Shown here: positions 42,787 through 52,021 of the stretch, piece by piece
How positions within the stretch are numbered: position 1 is the first letter of the stretch
Layout of the letters: every line of letters begins with the position of its first letter
Source of the DNA: Methanomicrobiaceae archaeon
Lineage (GTDB): Archaea > Halobacteriota > Methanomicrobia > Methanomicrobiales > Methanomicrobiaceae
DNA: 64,000 bases
Direction of reading: 5' to 3'
Assembly (NCBI GenBank): GCA_016926855.1
Contig: JAFGNT010000003.1
Coordinates: forward strand, 1-64,000
Made by a program: the position numbers and the translations under genes
The notes under the pieces: generated by a model
What the model saw: only the letters and a program-made list of their open reading frames with translations
Told to the model about the DNA's origin: nothing
Databases searched by the model: none

Positions 42787-43300
42787 GTTTCTAACGTTTC
42801 TGGAGACACGCTCGTCGGTGCGCGAGTATGACTCCCCGGTGCCGGATCGCTCCCTGATATCCTCTCTCATCCGTTGCGCATCACAAGCGCCGAGTGCGGG
42901 CAACCGCGAGGCGTGGGATGTCGTCGTTGTAACGGACCTCTCTCTCCGGGAAGGGTTGATGGAGGCGGCATACGAACAGCGGCATATCGGGGGAGCGCCG
43001 GTGGTTCTTGTAATCTCGGCAAATTACATCCGTTCGATGAGCCAGTACGGCGAGAGGGGTATTCTCTATGCGCTTCAGGATGCAACCATCGCCGCGACCT
43101 ATATGATGCTCGCCGCACACGCTGCGGGGCTGCACACGTGCTGGACGGGAGCATTTGACGAAAAGGGAGTTGCCGAACTTCTCGGCCTTCCCCAGCACTC
43201 ACGTGCGATTGTGCTGCTGGCTCTTGGATACGGGCACCTGCCCCCCTACCGGACAGAGCGGATGCCCCCCGACGAACATGTGCATTATGATAGGTGGTAG
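42773..43300 (+). CDS. Nitroreductase family protein
   Basis: The 175-aa flavoprotein begins MDLSEFLTFLETRSSVREYDSPVPD, has SLIRCASQAPSAGNREAWDVVVV (FMN-binding), LYALQDATIAATYMMLAAHAAGLHTCWTGAFDE, and ends HLPPYRTERMPPDEHVHYDRW. These are standard nitroreductase landmarks. The electron acceptor is unknown. Confidence 0.92.
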   Translation: MDLSEFLTFLETRSSVREYDSPVPDRSLISSLIRCASQAPSAGNREAWDVVVVTDLSLREGLMEAAYEQRHIGGAPVVLVISANYIRSMSQYGERGILYALQDATIAATYMMLAAHAAGLHTCWTGAFDEKGVAELLGLPQHSRAIVLLALGYGHLPPYRTERMPPDEHVHYDRW

Positions 43301-43322
43301 GATTAGGTGAAAGGAGGATGAC

Positions 43323-43661
43323 ATGCCGGATTATACCGTAGTTTTGGAATCTGCATGGGTAATTAAGGATGCAAAGACACTCGACGACGCGATCGGGATA
43401 GCGATTAGCGAAGCGGGAAAGCGCCTTAACCCGAGTGCCAAGTTTGTGGAAATTGAGATCGGCGAGCTCGCCTGCCCGTTCTGCGAGGAGGAGCTCAACA
43501 GCGGCCTCATCGTTGCGAATACGGCACTCGTAGGGCTTGTGCTCGAAATGAAGGTTTTCCGTGCGGAAACGTCGGAACATGCAACCCGCATCGCGAAATC
43601 CGTTGTGGGCCGGGCGCTTCGCGACATTCCCCTTAAAGTGCAGGACGTGCAGGAGATATGA
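43323..43661 (+). CDS. UPF0212 (DUF555) family protein
   Basis: The 112-aa product is an archaeal conserved protein: [37 protein letters not shown], then [37 protein letters not shown]. The CPFC pair may bind a metal. Function is unknown. It overlaps the PfkB kinase gene by 4 bases. Confidence 0.9.
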   Translation: MPDYTVVLESAWVIKDAKTLDDAIGIAISEAGKRLNPSAKFVEIEIGELACPFCEEELNSGLIVANTALVGLVLEMKVFRAETSEHATRIAKSVVGRALRDIPLKVQDVQEI

Positions 43662-44554
43662 TCGCCGTCGCCGGCCATACCGCCATCGACCATATATTTC
43701 GCGTGCCCGATCTCCCGGATCGCCACCACTCGACATTTATCGTCGATCATCAGGTCTACTATGGCGGCGGGGCCGCGAACATCGCTGTCGGCATCGCACG
43801 GCTTGGGGAGGCGTGCTCTCTCGTCTCCGCCGTCGGAGACGATTTTTCAGGGGGGGACTATGACCGGTGGCTGGATCTCCTCGCGGTCTCAAAACAGCTG
43901 CATGTCGTAGAGGGGGCACGGACGGCGACCGCCTATCTCTTCAATGACGACTCGGGCGACCAGATGACGTTTTTTGAATGGGGTGCCTCATCGGCATTTG
44001 CCGGGATGGAGGCTCCCGCTCTCAATTTTGTTCATATGGCAACGGCCGATCCCGAATTCAACGTTCGTGTTGCGGAAAAAAGCACCTTCGCATCCTTTGA
44101 CCCGGGCCAGGATCTCCTGCGGTATTCGAAGGAGCAGCTCGAAACCATCCTCTCGAACATCGATATTCTCTTTGCAAACCAGCACGAAGTACAGGGGATG
44201 TGCACAACCCTCCGCGTATCCGCCGCGGATCTCATCGCCCGGGTGCCGTGTGCGGTTGTGACGATGTCCGGCGAAGGGAGCGTACTCCACCTGGACGGGG
44301 CCAGACACCGGATTCCCGCTGTCCCCGTGCCGCTCGCGGATCCCACGGGTGCGGGCGATGCCTACCGGGCAGGTTTTCTCACCGCCTTTGTCCGCGGGTT
44401 TGATCCGAAAACGGCCTGCATGATCGGAGCAGTGACGGCATCCTTTGCAGTCGAGAGGGTGGGGTGCCAGACAAATCTCCCTGACTGGCACCGGATGAGA
44501 GTACGGTTCGAAGAGCATTTCGGGACGCTCGGGGAGCCCGGGCCGACTTCGTGA
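43658..44554 (+). CDS. PfkB-family carbohydrate/nucleoside kinase
   Basis: The 298-aa product has the ribokinase-fold signatures [18 protein letters not shown] (substrate side) and [20 protein letters not shown] (anion hole and catalytic Asp). An archaeal nucleoside kinase or sugar kinase are both possible; the substrate is not readable. It is coupled to the UPF0212 gene by an ATGA overlap. Confidence 0.9.
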   Translation: MIAVAGHTAIDHIFRVPDLPDRHHSTFIVDHQVYYGGGAANIAVGIARLGEACSLVSAVGDDFSGGDYDRWLDLLAVSKQLHVVEGARTATAYLFNDDSGDQMTFFEWGASSAFAGMEAPALNFVHMATADPEFNVRVAEKSTFASFDPGQDLLRYSKEQLETILSNIDILFANQHEVQGMCTTLRVSAADLIARVPCAVVTMSGEGSVLHLDGARHRIPAVPVPLADPTGAGDAYRAGFLTAFVRGFDPKTACMIGAVTASFAVERVGCQTNLPDWHRMRVRFEEHFGTLGEPGPTS

Positions 44555-44581
44555 TACGGAAAACACGGGAGTCGTGAGAAT

Positions 44582-46321
44582 ATGGCATCGGACGGTGATG
44601 TGAAGATCGAGGGCCTGACCCGGTTCCTGTTTACCGCACCCTCATGGCGCCGGTCGCTTGCCATTATTCTTATCCTCGGGTTCGTCATCGACGGGGCGGG
44701 CCTCCGCACCGAAAGGGCGATCCATTTTTTCGGGACATTCGGATATATTCTCCCGGCGCTGATCTCATTTCTCCTGACAAAACCGCTCGTGGAATCCTTC
44801 GGGAAAAGGATCACGTGGAACCGTTCGGCGCTCCTTGCGATGGCCAGCGTGGTCTTCGGGGTGATTGTAAGTCTCTCCCCTATTCTTCTTGTGGTGCGGG
44901 GCATCTTTCCGCTGCTCTTTGCCATATCCCTCGGTTTGATCTTCGCCATCCGCCTTCTGGTGCTCGTTGCAATCGCGGACTTCCGGATATCGCGCATGCT
45001 CCTCCCTGCCGCCACCCAGAGCCTCGTCGGTGTGCTTGCCGGCAGCATATTTTTCGGGCTGCAGTTCCTGTCCTTCGCGCTTGTACTGCATCTTCTCTTC
45101 GGCTCCGCGATTATACTCTTTATCTGGCTCGTCGAACGGCCGTTGAAACGCAATTTTCACATCAGCGCCCTGAATTTCATCAATGCGTTCATCGCGCACA
45201 ATACCGACGGCTCCAAGCAGCTCGAAACCTTCTTCCGTGAGATCGGCGAGGAAGTCTATGTCCCGCAGGCAAGCATCTTCTTCCGCCGTGATGGGGGGAA
45301 TCCGGCCGTTCTGACGGTCCCGAATCTCCACCCCGGGCCCATGGGAGAGATAGGGGGCGGCAATCTCCCCCTGATAATCCACGACGCCCTCGGGAAGGAT
45401 ACCTTCGTTGCCCATGGATGCGCGACCCATGACTTCAACCTGGTCTCCTCCTCCGAGGTGGACAAGATCATCGATGCCGTCAGGAAATCTGAAAGTGGCC
45501 TTGAGTATACTGCGACGGCGGGGAAATCGTGCCGTTTTGCGTACGGCTCGGTTCATGTGCTTGCGCAGTGTATCGGCGACACCCTTCTCATGGTTGCAAC
45601 ACGGGCGCCTGCAATGACCGAGGATATCGATTACCCGATCGGGCTTGCAATCATGGCCGAAGGCCGGCAACACTTCGGGCATATTGCATTTATCGACGCT
45701 CATAACAGCATGGTTGATGTCACGAGCCCCGTGATGCCGGCGTCTCTGACCGCCTACGAGTATATGCGCGCCTCCGAACGGGCAATGGAGGGGTGTCGTG
45801 GTGAGGAGGAAGGGGTTTTTTCAGTCGGCGTTTCGCATGTGCGGGTGCCCTTCACCCGCGAGGAAGGATTCGGGGATCTCGGTATTCAGGTGCTTGTCGT
45901 CCGCGTCGGAAACCAGGACACTGCCTATGTGCTCTTCGACGGCAATAATATGGCAAGCGGAGTTCGGGAAGTGATCCGGGAGCATCTCATCGGGATTGTA
46001 GATGAATGCGAGGTGATGACAACCGACTCGCACGTCGTCAACACCATCACCGGGAAAAATCCTGTCGGATACCGCATATCAGCCGATGCAATGCTCCCCT
46101 ACATCATCGACGGCGTGAAGCAGGCGGTGGATGACTGCCGGCAGGCGGAGGCGGCGGGCTCAACCGCCTGGTGCGAGGGCATCGTCGTCTTCGGCTCGCA
46201 CAGTGTCTCCCAGCTTGCGAGCACGGTGAATGCGATGCTCGTCTATATCGCACCGCTGGGGCTTGCGATTACACTGTTTGCATTTCTGCTGTCGCTTGTC
46301 GCGTATGTCGTTTTGGTGTGA
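44582..46321 (+). CDS. DUF2070 family membrane protein
   Basis: The 579-aa product has about seven hydrophobic segments in residues 20-185 (for example SLAIILILGFVIDGAG, ALLAMASVVFGVIVSLSPILLVV, LLFAISLGLIFAIRLLVLVAIAD), then a soluble region of about 340 residues, and two closing membrane segments (VNAMLVYIAPLGLAITLFAFLLSLVAYVVLV). The soluble part has histidine- and aspartate-rich spots (NLHPGPMGEIGGGNLP, HGCATHDFNLVSSSEVDK, IDAHNSM, TTDSHVVNT) that could bind metal. The layout is that of archaeal DUF2070; function is unknown. Confidence 0.88.
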   Translation: MASDGDVKIEGLTRFLFTAPSWRRSLAIILILGFVIDGAGLRTERAIHFFGTFGYILPALISFLLTKPLVESFGKRITWNRSALLAMASVVFGVIVSLSPILLVVRGIFPLLFAISLGLIFAIRLLVLVAIADFRISRMLLPAATQSLVGVLAGSIFFGLQFLSFALVLHLLFGSAIILFIWLVERPLKRNFHISALNFINAFIAHNTDGSKQLETFFREIGEEVYVPQASIFFRRDGGNPAVLTVPNLHPGPMGEIGGGNLPLIIHDALGKDTFVAHGCATHDFNLVSSSEVDKIIDAVRKSESGLEYTATAGKSCRFAYGSVHVLAQCIGDTLLMVATRAPAMTEDIDYPIGLAIMAEGRQHFGHIAFIDAHNSMVDVTSPVMPASLTAYEYMRASERAMEGCRGEEEGVFSVGVSHVRVPFTREEGFGDLGIQVLVVRVGNQDTAYVLFDGNNMASGVREVIREHLIGIVDECEVMTTDSHVVNTITGKNPVGYRISADAMLPYIIDGVKQAVDDCRQAEAAGSTAWCEGIVVFGSHSVSQLASTVNAMLVYIAPLGLAITLFAFLLSLVAYVVLV

Positions 46322-46616
46322 CGTTCACAGGAAGCGGATTTTGGGGTTTTTCTCCTTCCTACAAGAACGATCAGGGCTTTCTGTCACCAGGAGTGCCGAA
46401 AGAACCTCTCCGTCGGTCCCGGGCAATCGTGGCGCCTGCCGCATACAAAAAAATTTATATTAGTAAACGTATAAAAAAGACTTTACCCGGGTTTTCCGGA
46501 CTGAGGTTTGTCGTACCGGAAAGCCTTCTATCATCACCCGTGAATCACACGTTTTCTGTCCGGGACTTTTCGCTTGTATTCCCCCCATTGTATCTGCAGA
46601 AACGAGGTGAGAGAAA
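46322..46616 (+). promoter_or_regulatory. Intergenic region with promoter and long leader
   Basis: A TATA-like AAATTTATATTAG (about 46450-46463) and ACGTATAAAAAAG (46468-46480) precede a leader of over 100 bases that ends in a good ribosome-binding site GAGGTGAG (46604-46611). The leader has pyrimidine-rich stretches but no convincing open frame or tRNA. Confidence 0.4.
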
Positions 46617-46997
46617 ATGAAAGACATGGCCGCACTGAAGTGTTATGAATGCGCCGTCAAAGCCGAAGGCCAGATGGCTCTCATTCTTAGCATACTCGTA
46701 AAGCTCCACACACTCCGATCCGGTAGTAATCAGAGGGAGCAGGAGATCGGGAATGCACGGGAGGTTGCTCTCACCGCATTATCTGAAGTGCTAAATGAAA
46801 CCACAATGGCACTTAATTCAACAAAAGAAGGGCGTTTCGGAAATATTGCCGAAGGCCTCGGCAGTGCTATAAGGCTTGTCGAACGGGATAAATATTATGA
46901 AGCGGGCGACGTTGTGGCGAAACTTGCATCAGATCATGCCGCAATATCCAATCAGGCTCTCCAGAAGATGTTCAACCGGACGCAGGCGCTCTGGTGA
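46617..46997 (+). CDS. Uncharacterised alpha-helical protein (126 aa)
   Basis: The product is helical throughout (MKDMAALKCYECAVKAEGQMALILSILVKLHTL, NAREVALTALSEVLNETTMALNST, IRLVERDKYYEAGDVVAKLASDHAAISNQALQKMF). Its helix pattern, length and a conserved Tyr-centred turn (DKYYEAGD versus EEYSGAAE) resemble the protein at 42424-42786. It has two cysteines near the N-terminus. It lies just before the first ATPase operon but appears to be separately transcribed. Function unknown. Confidence 0.75.
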   Translation: MKDMAALKCYECAVKAEGQMALILSILVKLHTLRSGSNQREQEIGNAREVALTALSEVLNETTMALNSTKEGRFGNIAEGLGSAIRLVERDKYYEAGDVVAKLASDHAAISNQALQKMFNRTQALW

Positions 46998-47199
46998 CCT
47001 TATTTTGGAAAAATAATACCTTTGAAACTGTTTTATTACCGGAATCAGGATTTTCGGGCTTTTTTTAAAAGTTCCCTGCATGCGCGTTTTGGGAGGGGCT
47101 CCTCTCGTTCCGACCGATAACCTTATCATTTTATAGAAATATTTTTATAATTATAAGTGTATTGTATATGCCCTGAGAAAGGTATCCTCGGACAGACTG
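46998..47199 (+). promoter_or_regulatory. Spacer with terminator-like T-run and ATPase operon promoter
   Basis: CGGGCTTTTTTTAAAA (47055-47070) is a probable terminator for the preceding gene. Further on, an AT-rich block TTTATAGAAATATTTTTATAATTATAAG (47130-47158) contains the likely TATA box of the ATPase operon. Confidence 0.5.
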
Positions 47200-47373
47200 A
47201 TGACAGACAAACGACTGAAATTGATTAAAAATCTCAAAATTATGGCGTTAGAGCGGTGTGAAGAGAGAATCCGGAGAGCACGGGAACGAAACGGACAGAT
47301 TGCTCCCGAAGCTGAACCGGTTATCCCTGCGTACGGCATCGCCCTGCGATGCAAACAACGCCACGGTTTATGA
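47200..47373 (+). CDS. Possible 57-aa basic protein upstream of atpH
   Basis: An open frame of 57 codons runs from ATG 47200 to TGA 47371-47373, 13 bases before atpH. The product would be basic (MTDKRLKLIKNLKIMALERC, RIRRARERNG). There is no clear ribosome-binding site, and no family is recognised. It may be a leader ORF or an accident of the 5' untranslated region. Confidence 0.3.
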   Translation: MTDKRLKLIKNLKIMALERCEERIRRARERNGQIAPEAEPVIPAYGIALRCKQRHGL

Positions 47374-47386
47374 CGGGGGTGGCATA

Positions 47387-47707
47387 ATGGATGCAGAAAA
47401 AAGCCTTTTAACGGAGATTCAGTCTATTGAGGATGAATGCTCCCGAAAACTGGAAGAAGCGAAGAAACGATCCGAAGAGACACTATCATCCGCAAAACGG
47501 GAAATGGCGCAGAAAACTGAGAGCGCGGAGAGTGAAGGGGCCGAAGCGGCACGACACTATTATGAAACGGAATTACTGAGTATCCGGGCTGATTGTGAAA
47601 AAATCCGAACAAATCGCGCTTCTGAGATTGAGGGGGTACAGGCGAAGGGAGAGAAAAACCTGGCGGCTGCACTGCAGAAAATCATGAAGGTCGTCGCACC
47701 GGAGTGA
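47387..47707 (+). CDS. atpH: A-type ATP synthase subunit H
   Basis: The 106-aa product is a helical, charged peripheral-stalk subunit (AEKSLLTEIQSIEDECSRKLEEAKKRSEETLSSAKREMAQKTESAE), forming a coiled coil with subunit E. It starts at ATG 47387 and opens operon 1. Its position directly before atpI matches other archaeal ATPase operons; sequence conservation in this family is low. Confidence 0.85.
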   Translation: MDAEKSLLTEIQSIEDECSRKLEEAKKRSEETLSSAKREMAQKTESAESEGAEAARHYYETELLSIRADCEKIRTNRASEIEGVQAKGEKNLAAALQKIMKVVAPE

Positions 47708-47714
47708 GGTTGAC

Positions 47715-49631
47715 ATGCTCCAGAAGATGAGGAAGATCCTTGTAACAGGATCAAAGCGGAACTCGCAGGAGGTGGTTGATGTGCTCTATCATGCCGGCAC
47801 GCTTCACCTTGAGGATGTTTCCAACCGCATCATGGAGATAAAGCTTGAAAAATGGGAGCCCGAGATCCGGGAAGAGATCACGGCGCTGCTGGTAAAAATC
47901 GGCGGAATTCTGCTGACACTGCCCGACGTGAAGGTGGATAAGGGGCACCGGGACCAGATGTACGAAGAGATATACTGGATGAAATATCCCGACCTTATCA
48001 GGCGGACACATGCTGCCCTCAGTGAACTTGAGCACGGTGTAAAGGATCTGTCCGCCAGAAAGTCGGATCTCGGGCTTGCCCTGACCGCTCTCGACAGGTA
48101 TGAAAAGACGATACGCAAGATCCAGTCGCTTGAGGACCAGCTCCCCTATCTTGAAGGGTATGAAGTATCGGTACTCCTGATCCAGAAGGAATTCGAAGCT
48201 CTGATTCCGGTAATCAGGCACGAGCTGATGAGGATTACACGGAACCAGTGTGAAATGGTGGTCGCCGGGATCGACGAGGACACAATTGCTGCCATCACCG
48301 TTTTTAATAAACGGATGTCTGAAGAGGTGCACTCCTTTATCTTTTCGAAAAATGTCAACGAAGTGCGCCTCCCCCCCGAATACATGGGCATGCCCTTTAC
48401 CGAGGTGCTGCAGCACATCGAAGCGAAGCGTGAGGGAATGCGGGATCAGATCCGGGAGATCGATGACGAACTGAATACCCTCTCGGCGAGCCGGTTCGAG
48501 GAAATCTCCGTCTTAAGGGACGTTTTGCTTGACAGGAGCCGGGAAATTGAAGCGTTTGACCAATTCGGGCAGACGGGGCATTTTTTCATGGTCATGGGCT
48601 GGGTACCGGAGATCTATCTCAACACAACACGGGATGCACTCTTCTCCCGCTTCGGAAATCTGGTGGTTGTAACCGAGCTCAGCCTCTCCCGTGACGATTG
48701 CGAGCATGCACCGACGTTCTATAACAATCCGCGGATAGTCCGGCCGTTCGAGTTCCTCATGCAGCTGGTGAGCCCCCCGAAATACAATGAGATTGATCCG
48801 TCTCCGCTGCTGGCGTTCTTCTTCCCCCTCTTTTTCGGGCTGATGGTGGGCGATATCGGGTACGGGATTGTTATTCTCATCATTGCACTCGCAGTAAAAA
48901 TGCGGTTCAAAGACCTCGATTGGGCCCAGAGCCTGATGAGTATCATGATAATATCCGCCGTCCCGACGATATTCTTCGGATATTTGTTCGGAGAGTTTTT
49001 CGGCGACTTCGGAGAAATGATGGGGTGGATTCACCCGGTCCATCTCTTTGGGGTTACGTGGAACCGGATTGAGGCAATGATACCCTTCCTGATCTTTGCG
49101 ATTGCTCTTGGTGTCATCCACATTTTTCTCGGTCTCTGTCTTGGCATTGTCAATGCGGCGAGGATGCGGAACAAGAAGCATCTGTGTGAAAAGGTGGGGA
49201 TGCTGACAGCGGTCACCGGTATCATTCTGGTGATAGCCGCCTCTGCCGAATTCATCCCTGTCATCCTTGTATCCGCAGGAATAATTGTCCTGATTCTCGC
49301 ATTTCCCCTGCTCATATATGGTGGGGGTGCGGTGGCCGGCCCGCTGGAGATTATGGGCACGATCGGCAATATCCTCTCATATGCCCGGATTATGGCAATC
49401 GGGATGGCATCGGTAATACTTGCCATGGTGGCAAATACGCTCGGGGGTTCAATGGAGGTGGCTCTCCTCGGCGTGCTGGTGGCATCGCTGCTCCACATTT
49501 TAAACATCGCCCTGGCAATGTTTTCCCCGTCTCTCCATTCTGTCCGTTTGCACGTGGTCGAATGCTACTCGAAGTTTTACGAGGGGGGAGGCAACCCCTA
49601 CAAGCCATTTAAGAAGAAACCTGAGGTTTGA
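47715..49631 (+). CDS. atpI: A-type ATP synthase subunit I (a)
   Basis: The 638-aa product is the membrane stator. Residues 1-330 are cytosolic and partly coiled coil; from about residue 355 there are eight hydrophobic segments (PLLAFFFPLFFGLMVGDIGYGIVILIIALAV to SLLHILNIALAMFSPSLHSVRLHVVE). The conserved arginine that faces the rotor is expected in the NILSYARIMAIGMASVIL segment. It ends YSKFYEGGGNPYKPFKKKPEV. Operon 1; a hairpin and promoter separate it from atpK. Confidence 0.96.
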   Translation: MLQKMRKILVTGSKRNSQEVVDVLYHAGTLHLEDVSNRIMEIKLEKWEPEIREEITALLVKIGGILLTLPDVKVDKGHRDQMYEEIYWMKYPDLIRRTHAALSELEHGVKDLSARKSDLGLALTALDRYEKTIRKIQSLEDQLPYLEGYEVSVLLIQKEFEALIPVIRHELMRITRNQCEMVVAGIDEDTIAAITVFNKRMSEEVHSFIFSKNVNEVRLPPEYMGMPFTEVLQHIEAKREGMRDQIREIDDELNTLSASRFEEISVLRDVLLDRSREIEAFDQFGQTGHFFMVMGWVPEIYLNTTRDALFSRFGNLVVVTELSLSRDDCEHAPTFYNNPRIVRPFEFLMQLVSPPKYNEIDPSPLLAFFFPLFFGLMVGDIGYGIVILIIALAVKMRFKDLDWAQSLMSIMIISAVPTIFFGYLFGEFFGDFGEMMGWIHPVHLFGVTWNRIEAMIPFLIFAIALGVIHIFLGLCLGIVNAARMRNKKHLCEKVGMLTAVTGIILVIAASAEFIPVILVSAGIIVLILAFPLLIYGGGAVAGPLEIMGTIGNILSYARIMAIGMASVILAMVANTLGGSMEVALLGVLVASLLHILNIALAMFSPSLHSVRLHVVECYSKFYEGGGNPYKPFKKKPEV

Positions 49632-49784
49632 AAATCGGTCTCACGGGCCGGGAATGCCCCGGCATATTCCTTATTTCGAGTGAAAACGGAAAGGATTTTA
49701 TTTATTACTATTATTAATAAGATATATTTTCAATAAGATAGCAACATTAATATATATTATAGATATTTTTATGGGGTTTTATTC
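49632..49784 (+). promoter_or_regulatory. Hairpin and internal promoter between atpI and atpK
   Basis: A 6-bp GC stem GCCGGG-AATGC-CCCGGC (49647-49663) lies 16 bases after the atpI stop. It is followed by a very AT-rich block with a direct repeat AATAAGATA (49716-49724 and 49732-49740) and a TATA-like ATTAATATATATTATA (49746-49761). There is no good ribosome-binding site before atpK, so an mRNA starting near 49780 would be leaderless. Other gene junctions in this operon are tight. Confidence 0.5.
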
Positions 49785-49997
49785 ATGCCAGATTTAGGAC
49801 AGTCTCTGGGAGCGGCACTTGCCATCGGCCTTGCTGCAATTGGAACAGCCTGGGCACAAAGCCGCATTGGAGTCGCAGGTTCAGGAACGATCGCAGAAAA
49901 TCCCGAGCTGGTTGGCCCGGTGATTATTATGGAAGCAATTCCTGAGACAATGGTCATTCTTGGATTTGTGGTTGCAGCGATGATACTGATGCTCTGA
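49785..49997 (+). CDS. atpK: A-type ATP synthase subunit K (c), single hairpin
   Basis: The 70-aa rotor subunit is one helical hairpin (LGAALAIGLAAIGTAWAQ and VIIMEAIPETMVILGFVVAAMILML). The ion-binding carboxylate is Glu54 in PET, followed by Thr55; Gln25 in helix 1 is a possible extra ligand, but the position after Thr55 is Met rather than the Gln seen in sodium-binding V-type rotors. Compare the triple-hairpin c subunit of operon 2. Confidence 0.95.
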   Translation: MPDLGQSLGAALAIGLAAIGTAWAQSRIGVAGSGTIAENPELVGPVIIMEAIPETMVILGFVVAAMILML

Positions 49998-50069
49998 GCA
50001 CATGAGCAGGGGCGATCTCAAAAAATGCCATCACCGGCATGGACTGCCGGTGATCCAGGGAATGATGCC

Positions 50070-50654
50070 ATGACACTGGAGGAATTACGACAGGAAATTG
50101 AGGAGCGATCGAGGGAAGAGATCAAACAGGTTCAGGAGAGGGGGGAGAGCGAAGCAGCTATTATCGCACGGGAAGGTGAGGAAAAGGCAGCATCGGTTCA
50201 GAAAATGCATATGGACCGGGCACGGGAGAAGATGAGGCGGGAGAGGATTCAATCGCTGTATACCGCATCATCTGACATGAAGACACGGATCAATCGGGAG
50301 AAGGAACGCATATTTCTTTCGGTTTTCGAGAAAGCAGGGGATAATCTCGCGATTTTGCGGGAAAAGGATTCGTATAAGCGTGTTTTTCAAAACCTGGTCG
50401 AGGAGAGCATCCGTACAGCCGGAGAGGAAAACATTATTCTCCACGTGGATGGCAGGGATGAAAAACTCTGTACACAGATCCTCGGAAATCTCGGGCTTTC
50501 GTGTGACGTGGTATCTGATCTTAAGTGCGACGGAGGGGTGAACATCAGTTACAAAGATGGCCATGCCACCGTCTACAATACCTTCGAATCGAGGTTGGAA
50601 CGGGCAAGAGAGATTCTGAAACTTGAAATTTACGCCACACTTTACGGTGATTGA
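50070..50654 (+). CDS. atpE: A-type ATP synthase subunit E
   Basis: The 194-aa peripheral-stalk subunit has a long charged N-terminal helix (MTLEELRQEIEERSREEIKQVQERGESEAAII) and a globular C-terminal part ending DGHATVYNTFESRLERAREILKLEIYATLYGD. ATG 50070 is chosen; an upstream in-frame ATG at 50025 lacks conservation. The next gene begins one base after the stop. Confidence 0.93.
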   Translation: MTLEELRQEIEERSREEIKQVQERGESEAAIIAREGEEKAASVQKMHMDRAREKMRRERIQSLYTASSDMKTRINREKERIFLSVFEKAGDNLAILREKDSYKRVFQNLVEESIRTAGEENIILHVDGRDEKLCTQILGNLGLSCDVVSDLKCDGGVNISYKDGHATVYNTFESRLERAREILKLEIYATLYGD

Positions 50655-50655
50655 T

Positions 50656-51705
50656 ATGGATATCGGGTATGTGAATGCCAGAGTTCGTAGTATGAATAGC
50701 CGGCTTCTCGCCCGGGAGGAACTTGATCGGCTGATGCATAAGCCCGATATCGATGGTGTAATCTCGGAACTCGAACGGTCTCCCTACAGGCCGGAGATCG
50801 AGAAAGCGAGCGTACGGTACTCGGGCATCCATTGTATCGAAAATGCCCTCAGGGCGGATCTTGCGCGAACATCCCAAAAGATCCTGCGTATGGTGCGGGA
50901 TGAACCGTTTGAGAAGTACGTTCGCATTTCCCTCAATAAATGGGATATCCAGAATATTAAGACGGTGATGCGCGGAAAAAACATCCATGTCCCTGTCGAG
51001 GAGATCCTTGAATGCGTGGTGCCTGCAGGGGAGCTCGACGAGGCTACGTTCGTTGAACTCGCGAAAAAGCCCGATGTCAGGTCGGTGATCGACCTGCTCG
51101 CCACATGGGAGGTCGAGTATGCGATGCCGCTCACCCAGAATTACGATAAATTCAAGAAAAAGCGGGATCTTGCCGTACTCGAATATGCGCTCGATAAATT
51201 TCATTATCGTCGTGTTCTGGCCATCCTGAAGGGCAGGTCGTACGACGAGGCCCTTGTGCGCGATCTCGTGAAAACAGAGATCGATATCACGAACATCAAG
51301 AGCATGCTCCGCATGATCCGGGACGGGGTTTCCCCCGAAGACGGTAAAAACATCCTGATAGAGGGCGGGAACAGTTTTACTGCCGCAATGCTCCTCGACC
51401 TGATAGGGAAAAGGAGCTTTAGAGATGCACTATCAGCGCTCGCCACCACACCGTATTCAGGTATCGCGGACCTGTCCGGTGCACGCGCAGACGGGGGGAA
51501 CATATCGGTATTGGAAAAAGAACTTGACAGGTTCCTGATCCGGAAGGGAATCGCGGTGTTTCGCACCGATCCCCTGAGCATCGCTGTTGTGATTGGATAT
51601 CTGTGGGCCAAAAATAATGAAATCACCAATATCCGGATTATTTCCCGCTGCATAAACGCGTTTGTTCCGGATGAGGAGATACGGGAGGAGTTGCTGTATG
51701 TATAG
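50656..51705 (+). CDS. atpC: A-type ATP synthase subunit C
   Basis: The 349-aa product is the soluble funnel-shaped subunit linking the central shaft to the c-ring. It starts MDIGYVNARVRSMNSRLLAREELDRLM and contains the repeated helical units of the V-ATPase d/AtpC family (ENALRADLARTSQKILRMV, ISLNKWDIQNIKTVMRGK, IDITNIKSMLRMIRDG, KNNEITNIRIISRCI). No membrane segment is present, in contrast to its counterpart in operon 2. It overlaps atpF by 8 bases. Confidence 0.95.
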   Translation: MDIGYVNARVRSMNSRLLAREELDRLMHKPDIDGVISELERSPYRPEIEKASVRYSGIHCIENALRADLARTSQKILRMVRDEPFEKYVRISLNKWDIQNIKTVMRGKNIHVPVEEILECVVPAGELDEATFVELAKKPDVRSVIDLLATWEVEYAMPLTQNYDKFKKKRDLAVLEYALDKFHYRRVLAILKGRSYDEALVRDLVKTEIDITNIKSMLRMIRDGVSPEDGKNILIEGGNSFTAAMLLDLIGKRSFRDALSALATTPYSGIADLSGARADGGNISVLEKELDRFLIRKGIAVFRTDPLSIAVVIGYLWAKNNEITNIRIISRCINAFVPDEEIREELLYV

Positions 51706-52015
51706 ATTTATGGTCGTCACAGACCCTGATACCGCTCCGGGGTTTCGGATGGCCGGTGTCGATGTGATCGTTGTTTCGGGTGTCGATGAGGCGCGTCTGC
51801 TGCTTCCGACGCTCCTTTTAAAGGACGATACGGGGATTGTTGCGGTCAATGAGGAATATATGGAATCCATTGATGAAAAACTGCTTGATAAAATCGAGAA
51901 GACGTACCGGCCCATCATCATCCCGATTCCTGCAGGAAACAAAGAAATGGACCGATCGAGTTATGTTGAACGGTTGATCCGGAAAGCGATCGGCCATAAT
52001 ATCGTGGTGGGGTGA
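51698..52015 (+). CDS. atpF: A-type ATP synthase subunit F
   Basis: The 105-aa regulatory shaft subunit begins MYRFMVVTDPDTAPGFRMAGVDVIVV and has the CheY-like alternating alpha/beta pattern with DDTGIVAVNEEYMESIDEKLLDKIEKTYRPIIIPIPAG. ATG 51698 lies inside the end of atpC. Confidence 0.94.
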   Translation: MYRFMVVTDPDTAPGFRMAGVDVIVVSGVDEARLLLPTLLLKDDTGIVAVNEEYMESIDEKLLDKIEKTYRPIIIPIPAGNKEMDRSSYVERLIRKAIGHNIVVG

Positions 52016-52021
52016 AGTGTA

